This document shows, piece after piece, positions 1-13,700 of a DNA stretch of 64,000 nucleotides (its first letter is position 1; every line of letters starts with the position of its first letter). Position numbers and translations under genes: made by a program. Source of the stretch: Tanypteryx hageni (taxonomy: Eukaryota > Arthropoda > Insecta > Odonata > Petaluridae); assembly GCA_028673005.1 (NCBI GenBank), contig CM054115.1, forward strand, positions 193,820,370 through 193,884,369, given 5' to 3'. The notes beneath the pieces are model-generated. The model had not been told where the DNA came from. It did no database searches and worked only from the letters and a program-made list of their open reading frames with translations.

Positions 1-1590
1 TCAGTTTTTGCTGCAAATAAAATTTATTAAGAAACTGAAGCTCATTCAATGTTTGGTATAACAAAATTTTGAATGGAATACTTACAAAAAACAAGTTATT
101 TAAAGTGATTTATGATTTAAAAATAAAGCTTTATTAAATAAACAACATCCAATGTTTTGCATGTACAAAAAAATTGTTTGTACAAAAACAAAAGAATACA
201 AGAAAATTTTAAAAAAATGACATTTCAGGAATAAAGTGCTTCGTATTTCACAGAACGACGAATTTAGGTCGATAAGTTCCTGCCTTAACTTCAACTATTC
301 CTACCCTACTACTAACTCCCCAATCCTGTTATGTACCAAAAAACAAATAAACGATCTTAAAAATAGTTTTTCATTGTTTCCCTAAAAATCCATTCCAACA
401 GTTCACAAATCTCGGTGTTTTAAATTATTTTTTGTTTTATTTTTTTATGAAATAACATAGGCCTAGAGTGGTTCTCTAAGAATACCTATTTATTCCAACA
501 AATTCTTTTCCCTCGGATTTTTGACAACTGATTATGGCAAGCATTTTTTCTCAATAAATTCAGTTAATCGGACACAACTGGTTAACAAATAGTAAGAAAC
601 TTAAAAAAATAACCGGTTAAATGGGTATGGTAAAAACCGGTTTGGAAGCCCCACTCTATCGTGTCACTGCAAAAACAGCATTGCTGCAATGCCCTGCAAT
701 GCATGCCTAACTATCTTCTGACTCCCTTCGAATGAGAAAATGGATCATGCTCGCTGATTACTCTTTAAGCTGTCGCCATTGCGAGCTGCAATCGTTGAAT
801 TATTATCATACTTAAAACGCTCATCCAAATCTATCACTTACGTATAAGGTTCTTCCTGGCTGTTGTTACTCAAGTAATAATAATTGTCTTAACTGGGCAT
901 ATTAGAACAAGGTGTATGGACGTGGTATCGTAAGAATAAATATGGGGAGTGAACTAAATCAATGCCTCAAAAAAAGTACCACATCGCTTCTGTGTTGCGG
1001 TATCTCAAAATTGACTATTTCTGAGCTGTTGCACTCACTATTTGTTATATTACGATATACTGTGCTGTTGCAATTAAGATACAGAAATGTTTCAAAACAC
1101 ATTGAACACCTACTGAGCCATCATATCACCTAGGTCTGGGGCCGTAGGGGTCCAGCAGGGATTCTTGAGCGAATGTGTGTGCAGTAAGTTTAGAAACCGC
1201 TGACCTAGGGACTGTTCACAAATTTTGTGATACAAAGGGGAGGGTGAAGTCCAATCAAGTGTTACTTTTTGCTACACTAGGTAACCATTCAGGGATCTTT
1301 TCATCGTCTTCCCTTTTCCTTTCCCTCACCACTCTTTCTATTTCCTGTTCATTCACGAATTATCAGTTCAAGAATTGTCATTGGTGCTAGCAGCAGCTCA
1401 TGAATCCGAAAACTTTTGGATTTTCTTTGCAGAGTTTTTTAATTTTCCATCAAATTTAACGCCTAATTTGGTGTACATGAGTTTCATCATATTGAATTAC
1501 AAGGTAATTATGCTAGCAACTTTCAAATGAATTTTTCTATAACCTCATTGTAGTTAATAATAATAATAAATTATATTTGTATATTCAAGG
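1..1590. other. AT-rich intronic sequence, no recognised feature
   Basis: This should be part of intron 12 of zyg11, because its remaining exons lie further left. Only short chance open frames occur. No tRNA, repeat end or coding homology was recognised. Confidence 0.5.
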
Positions 1591-1594
1591 GGAA

Positions 1595-2560
1595 ATGGCA
1601 GGTGTCATTGAAAAGCATCAACAGATAACTACTGAGACGAAATTAAAAATTTTGCAAGCGGTTGACCAAGGAAAAAAGAAGACAAGTAGCAAAAAGATTT
1701 AGGGTTCCAACTTCTACGCTGTCAATGATTCTTGCACATCAGGATCAAATTAAAAATACATTGCAATTCAGTCGAATAAAAAACGGCCTCGCATATGCAT
1801 CAATGAAGACTTTGACAAAGGAGTGCTTCAATGGTTCATGAGAGCATGAGCTTCTAATATTCCCTTGCCCAGTCTGATTTTGCAGCAGCAGCTAAGAGAT
1901 GAAGCTGTGAAATTGGGTATGGACAATTCCCAGGCATTAAATGGATGGTTGCAAAAGTTTAAGACCCAATGGAACTTAACCATGCTGAAAAAATGCGGAG
2001 AGGAAGCAGCAGTTGATTCCTTAGTCGAGGAGGATTGGAAGATAAAATTGACTTCACTGATGACAAGATACACCCCTGAAAACATTTTTTTTTAATGGAT
2101 GAAACAGGTTTCTTCTATAACAGTGGTGTCCAACCTTTTCTATATGGGGGCTCGCATTGTTGGTTGCAAATCCTTCTGTGGACCGCATTGGAAGTTGCCA
2201 ATTCTTCACCAGGCAGGATTAGAGTTTAAACTGGGTTCTAAGGTGACATATAAGTGGAAATCGAGTCTAAATATAGTTAACATTTCAATATTAAAAGCTT
2301 TATTATAAAAAATTTCATAATAATGTATGAATTTGTGTGTTAAGTTTTTCGGACTGCTTTTTCATCATAACTTAGTGGGCTGCACAAAAACCCTTCACAG
2401 GCCCCATCCAGCCTGCGGGCCATAGGATGGACACCCCTGTTCCATAACCTTCTTCCCGATAAAATGCTGGAAATTAAGGGAGAATCGTGTCATGGTGGCG
2501 AGCGAAGCAAAGAGCAATGCATGAACAACCTGCTGTGGCTGCAGCAGAGAGCCCGCCCCT
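1595..2560 (+). pseudogene. Tigger/pogo-type transposase remnant, interrupted by a MITE
   Basis: This is a broken DNA transposase of the Tc1/mariner superfamily, Tigger branch, which would cut and paste its own element in the nucleus. From the ATG at 1595, TKLKILQAVDQGKK begins the first helix-turn-helix. One frameshift near 1680 is needed to continue with VPTSTLSMIL. A stop at about 1848 precedes a CENP-B-like segment (QALNGWLQKFKTQWN). CGEEAAVDSLVEEDWK and PENIFFMDETGFFYN follow, the last containing the catalytic Asp of the DETG motif. A hAT MITE (2121-2439) splits the gene just after this motif; the frame resumes at 2447 with LLPDKMLEIKGESCHGGERS. Beyond about 2560 the homology fades and the C-terminal catalytic half is not recognisable. 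Confidence 0.8.
2121..2439 (+). mobile_element. hAT MITE, family A copy 1
   Basis: A non-autonomous element of 319 bp. Its ends are CAGTGGTGTCCAACC and, at the right, GGATGGACACCCCTG (13 of 15 inverted matches). It is flanked by an 8-bp target duplication, TTCTATAA and TTCCATAA, typical of hAT. It interrupts the Tigger transposase. Copies 2 and 3 are at 7519-11251 and 62252-62577. Confidence 0.85.
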
Positions 2561-3160
2561 ACATCTGCCTTCCTGCTGCTTTGAGGTTGAGGGGATTTTC
2601 CTGGAATCTTGGTGGGCCGTCATTTGCCGCATCTACGTTATGTTTTTTTTCTAGTTGAGCTGGTCAATGATTAACTGGTACCATTTTACCAGCCAATTCA
2701 GTCCTGCATGACATGCATGTTTTGACTTGAACTACTTAATTTTTTTCCTTACCCTTTCATTTTCTGTACCCACAAAGAAGGAACAATAGGACGCATAATA
2801 ATCATTTTCACGATTTTCTACTAATCAGGAGTTCCCAGATTTATTTTACACTAACAACACCAATGTTATGTCAGCGAGAATGCCTTCAAAATCGGCGATT
2901 ATTTAAAGCTAAACAGAATGGCTGTGTATTCCTGAGAATATAATATGCACTATAAATTTTTGGTCTATATTTCGCAAGAAATTGTAATATGTGTGATACA
3001 TTTTATAGTGAATTAAGAACCTGAGATATTTTATGTGCTCCCATTTACAAATACTCTGCCCTGTTATCAGATGGGTTGCATAAACAAATCAAATGCATAT
3101 TAAGGTAGACATTCATCTCATCTTGCACTTTGATTCGTAGTGAGACATTAATATTGACTA
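2561..3160. other. Unassigned intronic stretch
   Basis: It may contain the decayed 3' half of the Tigger element, but no motif was recognised in any frame. Confidence 0.4.
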
Positions 3161-4050
3161 CAGCTAACTCTCGTTCAATGAACCTTTGTTGAACGAATGT
3201 TTGCTTTAACGAATGAATTGTATTTTATAGCTTTACTTTTCACTGAAAATTCTATTCACTTGAATGAACTAAATAACATGAATCCTACTCAGATCGAAGA
3301 AACTCGGATGTTTTTGGGGTCACAAAGACCGTCTTGTATACCCATGGATTCCTTGTGTGTCCACTTAATCATGCATTTTTCCTATCGCCTGCATTTCTTG
3401 AGAGGCTTAATATGACGTCACCGAACGTGTTGTTTGTTACTCAAAATATATTTACAAATATTCACTTATGTTCGACTTGAATGACCTCTTGTGTATTGAT
3501 AAAGAGGAAGTGCACTATGCAGTCTTTCCCACAGCCATTCAATGCTTCAGTTTGTGACTTAGATTGACTGTTTGGTCACATTCATTTTCCCATGGTTTAT
3601 ACATAATCGTTACATCACCAGGATTTGTTTTCAAGCCATTGCCGTGGCCACATTTATCATACTTGCTCATACTTTTCTCATAACTGTTCAACTTTTTGTT
3701 AATTATTTTTCTGGAGATGTTTAAATCAGGGGGATTTTTTAATTCCTTATTGACGGTGTTGGGAGGTTCTATTTTTCATTCAAAAGTTGAATTTTCTCGT
3801 ATGATACTACAGTTGGCACTGTACATACTTCTATGTTGCTTTGGTTTACCAGTTGATCCAATATTGTAGTTGCTTTGACAGACATTTTAATAGCTAAGAA
3901 TTATAAATTCAAAAATAAAAAATCTTTTGTCTGGAACACATCTGGAGTTTTAACAGGGAAGTCAACGGAAAAACCATGATCGTTCAACAAATTTCCGTTT
4001 TATGTATGCTTTTCAGGAATGCCTGTCATTCATTGAACGAGAGTTGCCTG
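3161..4050. mobile_element. pogo/Tigger-type MITE
   Basis: About 890 bp bounded by inverted ends that begin CAG and share AACTCTCGTTCAATGAA (left 3161-3181, right about 4028-4050). A TA dinucleotide abuts the left end, as expected for Tc1/mariner targets; at the right the TA is displaced by a few bases. The interior has no transposase. Confidence 0.65.
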
Positions 4051-4616
4051 AACTATCATTTTCATAGAATGCACTATTATGATAATGAACATATTAATGT
4101 TAGCATAGAATCTTTACATATTGTTACTTGTATATTCAATGGTTTTTGCAGTGCTTTGCTTGATCAGAGGAGCCCCATGATTAAGTCTGACATATGCATG
4201 GCTGGTATGCTCCTGCATTTATGCAACCTCCCATTATCTCTCTACAATGAATCTCCATACAACGAACCCTTGTTTTTTCTGTCCCACCAATTTCGTTATA
4301 TGGAGGTTTTACTGTATATTAATATGTATTGCATCCTAACCAATCCTTCACATAAAAGCTCCTCTTGTCTACAACAATAATCAGATCACAAGATCATTTT
4401 ATGTTTCATAAGCTTTGCAATATATTCAAACTATTCTTACATCTTTGTTGGGTACTACGAAAATGAAACTAATCTTGACATGTTAACTATCATAATAATT
4501 TTTTCAAATAATAGTTCCAGCAAAGCAGCAAATTTTAGCATGTTATGTTTCATTGGTAACTGATGGTCATGAATCTGTCTCTTAGCCTCAAAGGGTTCAT
4601 CACCAAGTATACCAAC
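4051..4616. other. Intron 12, proximal part
   Basis: The sequence is AT-rich. The exon 12 reading frame stays open into it as far as 4455. Nothing else was recognised. Confidence 0.5.
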
Positions 4617-4746
4617 CAGCTCATTTAGAAGCACATCCCTTCGAAAGGAAGCAAGAGTCCATTGTTCTTCACCACCGCTGGCCAAATGGGCAATGATTCC
4701 AGCTGCAAAGTAGCTTACATCAATGTGCTTGGAGTGAAGCAGCTGC
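4617..4746 (-). CDS. zyg11: zyg11 exon 12 (last exon inside the window)
   Basis: This exon encodes residues 745-788 in phase 0. VSYFAAGIIAHLASGGEEQW aligns with VSYFAAGIIAHLISRGEQAW of ZYG11B. The acceptor is GATATTGCAG. The donor CTG|GTTGGT fits the point where homology to the human protein stops. The frame stays open to a stop at 4455, so intron retention giving a short unrelated tail is possible but less likely. The next conserved segment (EMVAYRSF in vertebrates) was looked for in 1-4500 and not found. Confidence 0.82.
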
Positions 4747-7700
4747 CTGCAATATCAAAAGGACATATAACAGATAAATTACAAAATATCAGCACCAGTG
4801 GCACTCAAACTACAAAGCAATGACAATTTAAAATCTCACAGCACAAAAATAACCTATGTAAGAGAATTCAGCTCTTAAATGGAGTAAACACTCCAAAAGA
4901 ATTTTATAAGGAATTACATAATATCTAATATTTCTTTGTTGCAATATTGAAAGAACTTTTCAAAATATTTTATTTAAATCGATACTGCTTGTCACACATA
5001 CCAATTCACTTTCCTCAATAACATTCTCTTCTGCCAATTCTTAATGTGACTAGGGAGATGCCCATTGAAATTCAACGGGAAAGTTTTTTATGAAATTTCG
5101 TGAATAGATGTGACGCAAAGCTATTATCCAAGTCAATGGTACCCAATTACAGGAAACCGGCAGCAATACGAATCACTAAGAATGTGTTAAATTCTCTCGT
5201 TAAAAACTGATCTGTTGATCGATTCGACGTGTATTCAAAAATCGATGGTAGGAAAACAAACTTTCGTTCTTTTAGGCATTCATAGATTCAAGCCTTGAGC
5301 TCCTACCATGATTCTAAGTAATTTTAACATGCAAATGATTAATGTTCTACATTCAAATGTATTCCTTCTCATAAATAACACAATAAATGTTGTTTACATT
5401 GGTTGCTATGAAAATCATTTCCCTCTCCTTCCTTCTCTCTCTCACTTTCTCGTATTAAAAGCAATCAACGCATGCTTTCATTCATAAGGATAGAAATAAC
5501 AATAGGATTTCGAGGTTTAACAATGTAATAGGTTGGCAAGGCAACATCCCATTAAAATGGCAAGATTTCCTCAAAATATGTGAATTAAACGTTTAACATG
5601 AGGAATTTCAAACTGTAGGCAGAAAAAGATGAACAGAATAAGAAACTTTATAATTTTTTCTTTAAAATGGTTTAGATCCGAAGATTGTAGGTTAATTCTT
5701 TGTAATTTAGATTTCAAAAAGAATAAAAGTCTGCACGTCAAAAAGTCGATTTTTACATGTTATTTTATGGGAAATGGAATTGTCTTCCTTGGAGTCAAAC
5801 CCATTAAATTTTTCAAGATTTTTTGTCATCACCTTAAAATATTCAAATTTAGTATTCCTGCCAAATTTCAACAATATATCTCCATCTTTTATTGAGTTAT
5901 TCGCATTTTTATAGCATGACAGAGGGAGCCACAAAGGGACAGAAGCAGGCTTTTATTGATTTTAGATATGCTTTGTGACAAGGAACAATGCAAATTAAAT
6001 TATATGGTAATGAAAAGTTTCTCTTCATGCAATTACCTAGTGTATCAGTAAATTCACCACATAATGTTGAGTCCATGCTCCAAAACTGAAATTCACATGA
6101 AATATTTTAAGTGTTTCCCATGCATCAATTATTAGCCTCTAGCTGTCTTGTCAATTCTCCCAAAATGTTGCTATTATAACACCTAATTTGAAAATATATT
6201 TCTGGCAATGTAGTATGGTACAAGCAATGCCAAATTAATTATTTTTACAACTGATCCCAACAAGATTTATCCCATTTTATTTTATTTAATGAATATAAAC
6301 AAATTTAGTTTTGCATCTGTGTGACTTTAGCATAAAGACAATAACAATGTGACTGTTTAATGTAACATCATCAGCAAAAAGATTTTTTTAAACAACATGA
6401 TACTGATTAAATATATTAAGGATATGAAAATTATTTTATGGATATATACATCCATCAATGGAATTTCTTTCATTTTCAGCAGATTGGAAAATAGTAAATT
6501 TTATTTTTCAGTAATTCTCCATTTATTCAAAGAGCTATTTAAAATAACAGTAACATAATAATGGGCCCCATTAATTGGATTTTAAAAAATAAACTAGAGT
6601 AGCTGTAGACAAATGGACAGTGATAAGGTGCATGCTCATTTTTAATGCAATCAATTTAGTAACTTGGAGAGGAATAAAAAATTAATACTCATATGTATTT
6701 TTAATTTTTATGGATGACTATAGATTGAATATTCTAATATTGTCACAAAAGCAAATACAGTGTGCCCTTGATTAACCTCATTAATTCATTCCAGAAAATC
6801 GCAACGTAGGACAAAACAACATTAAATGAATCAATATTCCCCATAAGCACCCATGTTATACAATATATTTGGTTTCAAAATCTCTGGTTCAAAAACTCTT
6901 GAAACACAAAAAGATGTTATATACTATATTTTATGGAACTTTATGGTACTACATATGATATGTATGATATCAGAACATAAATAAATCAATATAACATTAT
7001 TATTAACATAGAAATGGCACAAAATAAACAAATAGTATGGCATGACTTCAATGTGCCCAAAATCAGAAAAGGCTATATTTCACAATAGCATATCAAGAGA
7101 CAAAAAAATGCCAATCCAGCGAAATGTTGTTGTACGATCTATAGAGAATGATGAGTTTTACTAGAACGTTTATAGAGAATCACGAACAATTCTGTAAACA
7201 CATGTTCATGAGTTGACGTTGCTGGAAAATAAATTTAACAAACAAATTATTTCTTGCACCAATTACTGTATAATTAATTAAAATCTACCTTAATAGAGGT
7301 ATATAAAATCTTTATTTTGTTGTTTTTATTGAACTGCGAGTTTAATTATGCCCAAAGAAGGATAACCAGTCCATCGAGCCACAGCTGATAAAAATGGTTG
7401 ACAATTATTTTTTTCAGTAAGTTGCTAGATCACTACTTGTTGGTCGCTAGAAATCCACTAGAGAATGAACAAGAGTGCTTTCTGCATCTGAGTAGGAAAA
7501 CCTGCTACATTAGGCTAGCAGTGATGGCCAACTTTTTCACTGGTGGGCCACATTGGCAGTTGGGAATCCTTCGGCGGACCCTGTTGGAAGTTGCCAATTC
7601 TTCAGCAGGCCGGATTCGAGTTTGAATAGTAAGTTGCCTATACATTCCAAGGTTCCATATACATGTGAAAATCAATTCTAAAGGTTTTTATGGTTAACAT

Positions 7701-10700
7701 TTAAATATTAAAAGTTTTATAATGAAACTGCTCATAAAGATGTATTAACCCTTTATGGACTGTCGGGACTTTAAAGCTCCAATGAGTTTTATTTCCCATT
7801 ATCTCCATTTCCGTGCTTTTAATTTATTCGGACCTATAAGTCGTTCATCATTGTAGTATCTGCAACCTAAGACAGATGGCGGAAGTAATCATTTAGTCCA
7901 CATGGGAAGTTGGAGACACTTGTTTGAACTAGTGTGCCTGTCAGGCAGCCCTTACTTATGGAGCTCTGAGTGCGACTTCAAAATTTTAGTGGAAAAACCT
8001 GTGGTAAGTTGCTCATATTTTTATTAGTATTATTCGTATGTTTATGATGGTTTTGAGAATTTAGTTTTTTAAAACTCATTCATTTAGAATTGTATGACAT
8101 AAAACATTACTTCGGACTTATAAGTCCCGACAAGCTTCTAGTATGTGGAACTTATTACATTTATTACTTATTGCATTTAGTAAACTAAATTGATCTGTGG
8201 TATCGAGCTGATATGTAAGGTTATATTAACGAATTTGAAATTTACCAGGGGAAAGCAGAAGACAAATGCAGTAAAAAACGATTTGGTCTTGGTGGAAGTG
8301 TGGAGAAAAAATTAATGTCATCTCCACAAAAACAAAATTACATAATAATGATGGATAATTATTTCACATTCTTGGAACTCTTTAAATATTTGAAAGTACA
8401 GGGGATATATGCATGTGGAACTATACGTTCGAATTGCATTGGCCTCTCTTCATATAAAGAACTAAAGAGAGGGGACTTTGATTGGACTACATCGGACCAA
8501 GGCATTACATATTTCAAGTGGAAGGGCAACAGAAGTGTGCATTTACTATCTAACTTGCATGGAACTGAAACCACAAAAGTGAAACGCACTATGAAAGACG
8601 GCAGTAAAATAGATGTGGAGGCACCTGCTGTTGTCCAAGATTATAATTCCCATATGGGTGGGGTTGACAAGGCAGACATGTTGCAGTCACTTTATGATCA
8701 TAACAAACGGTCTAAAAAATGGTGGCATCATTTACTTTTTGCAATGTTAGAGATTTCTCTGGTGAATTCTTTTTTGATTTATTGTGAATTATACAAGATA
8801 CCTCTACTTCAATTCAAGAGACAAATAACACTAGGGTAGCTTGCAAGGGCAGAATGTCAGTAAACAAATGAGGAAGACCAAAGACGGATTCGCCCACATG
8901 TGAAAAAGTAAAAGGAAGGAAAAGTGAATGCTCTGTGGGCAAAATCGAGGACATTGGCATTTATTTTTAAAAATTGCCAGGCCTTCTGAGGTCGAACCCC
9001 GGATGCCTAGTTCATATTTCTTCATTTTATTGTAGACATCCGATTATTCTATGGCTGTACCAAATTTCGGTTCAATAGCTTATCGGGAAGTGCCCGAAAA
9101 TAATTTTTTTTTAATTTAATTTAATCTAATCCCATGCTATTTTGGCGAATTCGAAAATTTCTGGAGTCGAACCTGTAAATCCTAGGAGTTAGCCAATTTT
9201 TTTATGGATGTATATTATGCTGTTCTATAAATAAAATAGTTTCAACTTGATAGCTTTATTAGTTTTACATTTAGAATTTTTTAAGTTTTAAAATAATTAT
9301 GGTGCCACTCTATAACTTGACTAAATTTCATTTCAATAGCTTATCGGGAGGTGCTCAAAAATAATTTTTGAAAATTTCGTCAATGTAATCTTATGGTAAA
9401 AAACTCGACTTTGGGAATTTTTTTAGTCGAACCCGGGACACTTAGGTAAGATGTCTGAATTATTCCTGGGTTTCTCCCACACATCTACAACCCCTGAAAA
9501 TTTCAGACCTGTACCTATTGTAGTTTAGGCTGTGAATTAGTATCCTCCTATATAGTATATCCTAGATCGTATATCCTCTTCTGTAAGATCTGAGAATATA
9601 TATAAGAGGGTCCGGTACGCTTCAGCGCCGCCGTTTCATCGCCGCCAGTTCAGCACCGCCGTTTTACCGCAGGCACAGTTCAGAGCCGCCGTTTCACCGC
9701 AGGGACGGTTCAGCGTAGGTCATTTCATCATAAGTAGATAAATTACTATTCTATTTCTTTATATATACAGATACAGTTATAACTGCAGTTACATGTATAC
9801 GTGCTATTAGAAATAAATACTTTTATTGCTTTAGATGAAATTATTTTAATAATGTATTAATAGATAGATTTGTTACAAGTTTGAAGTCCCTGGTTCAATT
9901 CCAGGAATTATCCTTTCCATTTGATTTACATGGGATATCTGAAATACATCGTGCAGAGTAATTTTCTCTTGCACATTAAAATATCTTATAATTGTAATAT
10001 CGGGGCGGGATTTGTACTATTCTCTGAGGAAAGGAATGAAGATTCTAATTTATATCGTAGAATTTTTCATATCGATCGAATTTCTTCGAATTTCGCATAA
10101 CTACAGGAGTTTCTGCAGTTTTTGTCACTCATGAGAGTTTTGCCATAGCAACAAATATTGTTGTACTCGGATTCGGTATAGTCTAATACAGTGGTTCTCA
10201 AACGTAGGGTCGCCAACTTATTTTTTTCTCTCAATCTTTCAATTTTAATTTATAGTTTATAAGTCTATGTTTTATGTTTGATTGAAAGTTTGAATCTTCA
10301 GAATAAAGTAAATTTTACTATATTTAAATTTAATATAAAAAATATAATTTTAAAATAAAAAATAATACAGCGTTCTTTTACTAATTCTACCTATAAAAAA
10401 TTTCAGTTCCGTAGCATATTCGGAAATAGGTAAACCTTGAAAATTTGTTTAATAAATTTTGAATTTTTAGCGGCCGCATTGTTGAACTTTTTCAAGATTT
10501 TCGTTTTTTCTAGTCGGTTTTGCACATTCTCCAAAAAAAATTTTGAATCTGCCGCTTTTCTGGAAGTGCCTAAACATTAGTATCCTCCTATATGTTATAT
10601 GTTACTCCTCCTCTGTAAGAAACATCTATATATAATGATAACGCATGTAAATTAATGTAATTAAAAGCAATAATTTTAAGTGTAAAAACAATTTTAATGT

Positions 10701-13700
10701 AAAAATGAGAAAATATCTATTAATACATTATTCAAATAATTTCATCTAAAGCAATAAAAGTATTTATTTCTAATAGCACGTATACCTGTAACTGCACGTA
10801 TAACTGTATAAAGAAATAGAATAGTAATTTATCTACTTATGATCAAACAGCCTGTGCTGAACCGTCCCTGCGGTGAAACGGCGGCACTGAACTGGCAGCG
10901 ATGAAACGGCAGCGATGAAATGGCAGCGATGAAATGGCAGCGCTGAAACGTCCCATTCCATATATAAGATAGGTGCCTATCAGGATTTGTAAGTCCCACT
11001 GACAAAAACTATTGATTAAAAATAAAATAAAAGTTTTTCTAATTTTTTTCTATTAGAAATGGAATAGTATATGCTTATAATAATTTTAAATAATTTTTAC
11101 AATCATTAAATAATAATAAATAAATCAGGCTATAAAGGGTTAATTCGAGAGTTAAATTTTTCGGATTGCTTTTTCATCATACATTCATGGACCAAACAAA
11201 AGCCCTTCACAAGCCAGATGTGGCCGAGGGGCCATAGGTTGGGCACCACTGCATTAGGACATAGATTGTTTCAAAACTTACGTTTAATGCGAAACGTGCG
11301 GTAAAATAAAATTTTGGGACTTTTGAAAATATGGCAGTTATCTTATGACAAAATCTTTTATGACTATGATGTTAGGTCAATGTTGTTCCAGCAAATTTTA
11401 GCCATAGAAATATAGTCGACATGTGTATATAATAGAGTAAGTTACTCATTCTTTCCGATGAAAACTTTCTTTCCTGACTGATTAATCCCCACTTTATTTT
11501 GAACAAGTGCTCTCTTTCTATATCCTTATGGCCAACAATACCACCATTCCTGTACATGATATCTACAAACAATAAAATAAAAAGAGACAAATGAAAAAAA
11601 TATTCTGCTTATTTATGTTATATTCATTTTCATTATTCAATTTTCTTTTTGTGTTTAGTATGAATGAAGATATCATAATTTAAGCCAATAGTTAGAATTA
11701 GTTAGATAGTTAAATCAACTTTCTAGTTTTGTAAATGGTTGCTATAGTATTTTTTTAGGCACCTTAAGTCGCTATATCTAGCTACAAATTCACCTGATTG
11801 ACAACACTGGATACAAACAGCAATAAAATAGGGAGGCATTAAACTCAAGTTATCCCAACAGTACAGAATGATTTCAAGTTTATAAATAAGGCACTTAGCA
11901 GATCTTCCTTTCTGCACAACTCACAAAGCTTGTAATATTTCTATTCATGGAGATTAACACAATTTTAATGCTTGCTGGAGAGACTTTGAGAAGAAGGCCA
12001 TTACTACCACTTCTCAATGGACCCACTGCTACAGAATGTCACAATGCAAATAATTCAAATTTAATAAAAATATGCCAATCCAAAACATGTTTTCCACCAA
12101 ATAATTGATCTGCCACAAGTGATTAAGCGCTGTGCAACAGACGTGCACAAGAGTCATCTACACAATATTTTTTCGTGGTTTATTTCAGCACCAAGTCAGG
12201 ACGATGTTAACTCAAATCATTGAGCAATTTCTCTTTTTTTATATTAATTTCTGAACAACTTTCCAGTTAATCATTATTTTTGGACAGAGTAATTTTAAAA
12301 GCCTAACCATTTCAGCATATTCCTGATAATCGACACGAGAGCCAAATCATATGTTTGTGTTGTCCATTAACTCCTCCCACATTATTTGACCAATCTCCAC
12401 CAAACTAGGCATGGCGGCTCCTACACTCCCTAGAAATAACATCAAGGGGATCAAAATTCCCACTGGGTTTCCCACAAAAAAGTTACTTGAATTTTTGTCT
12501 CTATTAATTTAATCAAGAGCTCTCATAATCTTCAGCTGTCACGATGGCCACCAAATTTGCTGAACTTGGATAGTTTTGTTTTTCCTTTCAAGCTGATGAG
12601 CTTTTTCTCCCAAGTACCAGGGTTCGAGTACAGGTGCAATCTTTGCTTTGTTTATGGGTTTTGTGTGAGAAGTAGCCTTGTGAAATTCTTGTATTTTCAT
12701 CTCTGAATTAATTTTTTAATTCATATAACCAAAACAATATTCGTGTCAGCAAATGTAGACCAAATACATACTAGCATGTTTGGCACTACCTTGAATTTCT
12801 ATCTCTGAAATTGTAAGTTGTATAGTAGTAAAGGACTTTTCGGTTTAGAATAACACCAAGAACACACCCTCAAAAGGAACGCACTTAATTTTGGAACATC
12901 ATGTATATTGATAATTTTAAACATTGATTAAAGTTACTGGCATTATTTTCCAGATCTCATTTTTTAGGCAACTTAATGAAACACAAATATACTGTTGAAA
13001 ATAAAATCAACAACTTATTGTTAAGTAAACAAAAAAACTAAATTGAGTATGGCAATTGATAAACGGAATAATAATGAACATTTTCTGTAATGGTAATTAA
13101 TGGTAATTACCACCCGGCTGGAAACCCGAGAAAACTTCATTGCAAATGGTGTGATAGTAAACTGGATTTTAGAATGAACAATTTGTTTTATACAAAAAAT
13201 AACACATCACCTTAGAATGTCCATAAACTGGTTCACCATCAGCTTTCCTCGGAGGTGATAGACCTCAGCTATGTTGTTCACAAGTCCTAATACTTTTGTC
13301 TCCACAGCAGATTCTCCTCTAAATGCCTCAAGGACTTCTAAGAAAAGTGCCATTCCACCTTCTGATAAAAATACGTGGCAAGTTGTAGGAGACTCATCTA
13401 AAGTAAGATTCAAAAGAAAAGCAATGACAAGTAAAATTAATTCATTCAATGGCCACCATAAATATTCTTTGTCCTCTAAAAAGTTAGTAATTAAATTTGA
13501 CTTCCACAACACTACCGTATCTGCCTGAATAGAAGCTGAATTTAAGCCGATCCCCCAAATATTTCCAACATTTTTTGACAAAAAAGCAAATTTCGTCGAT
13601 TTTATGCTGAAGTGTACCAGGCATGCATGCACGACCCAGAATACATTATTCAAGATCAAAGAAAAGAGTGAGAAATAGTTTAGTTGTTGACATTTTGAAA

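Larger units (their letters stand above)
7749..11139 (+). mobile_element. piggyBac element inside the hAT MITE
   Basis: The 3.39-kb element is flanked on both sides by TTAA (7745-7748 and 11140-11143), the invariant piggyBac target. Its ends are CCCTTTATGGACTG and the inverted CAGGCTATAAAGGG. It carries a transposase remnant (8246-8839), boxed repeat sequence (about 9020-9597) and a further nested element (9608-10959). Confidence 0.88.
7519..11251 (+). mobile_element. hAT MITE, family A copy 2, disrupted by nested insertions
   Basis: The two halves (7519-7744 and 11144-11251) together are the size of copies 1 and 3 and share their inner sequence, such as TTGCCAATTCTTCAGCAGG and GGATTGCTTTTTCATCAT. 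The outer ends are CAGTGATGGCCAAC and GTTGGGCACCACTG. CATTAGG occurs just left (three or four bases off) and directly right of the element, a likely target duplication. A piggyBac element sits inside it at a TTAA. Confidence 0.85.

Noticed and set aside
4455..4616. Natural C-terminus of ZYG11 at the stop at 4455
   Set aside because: The conserved C-terminal ~110 residues of the family would be absent, and the homology ends exactly at a usable donor.
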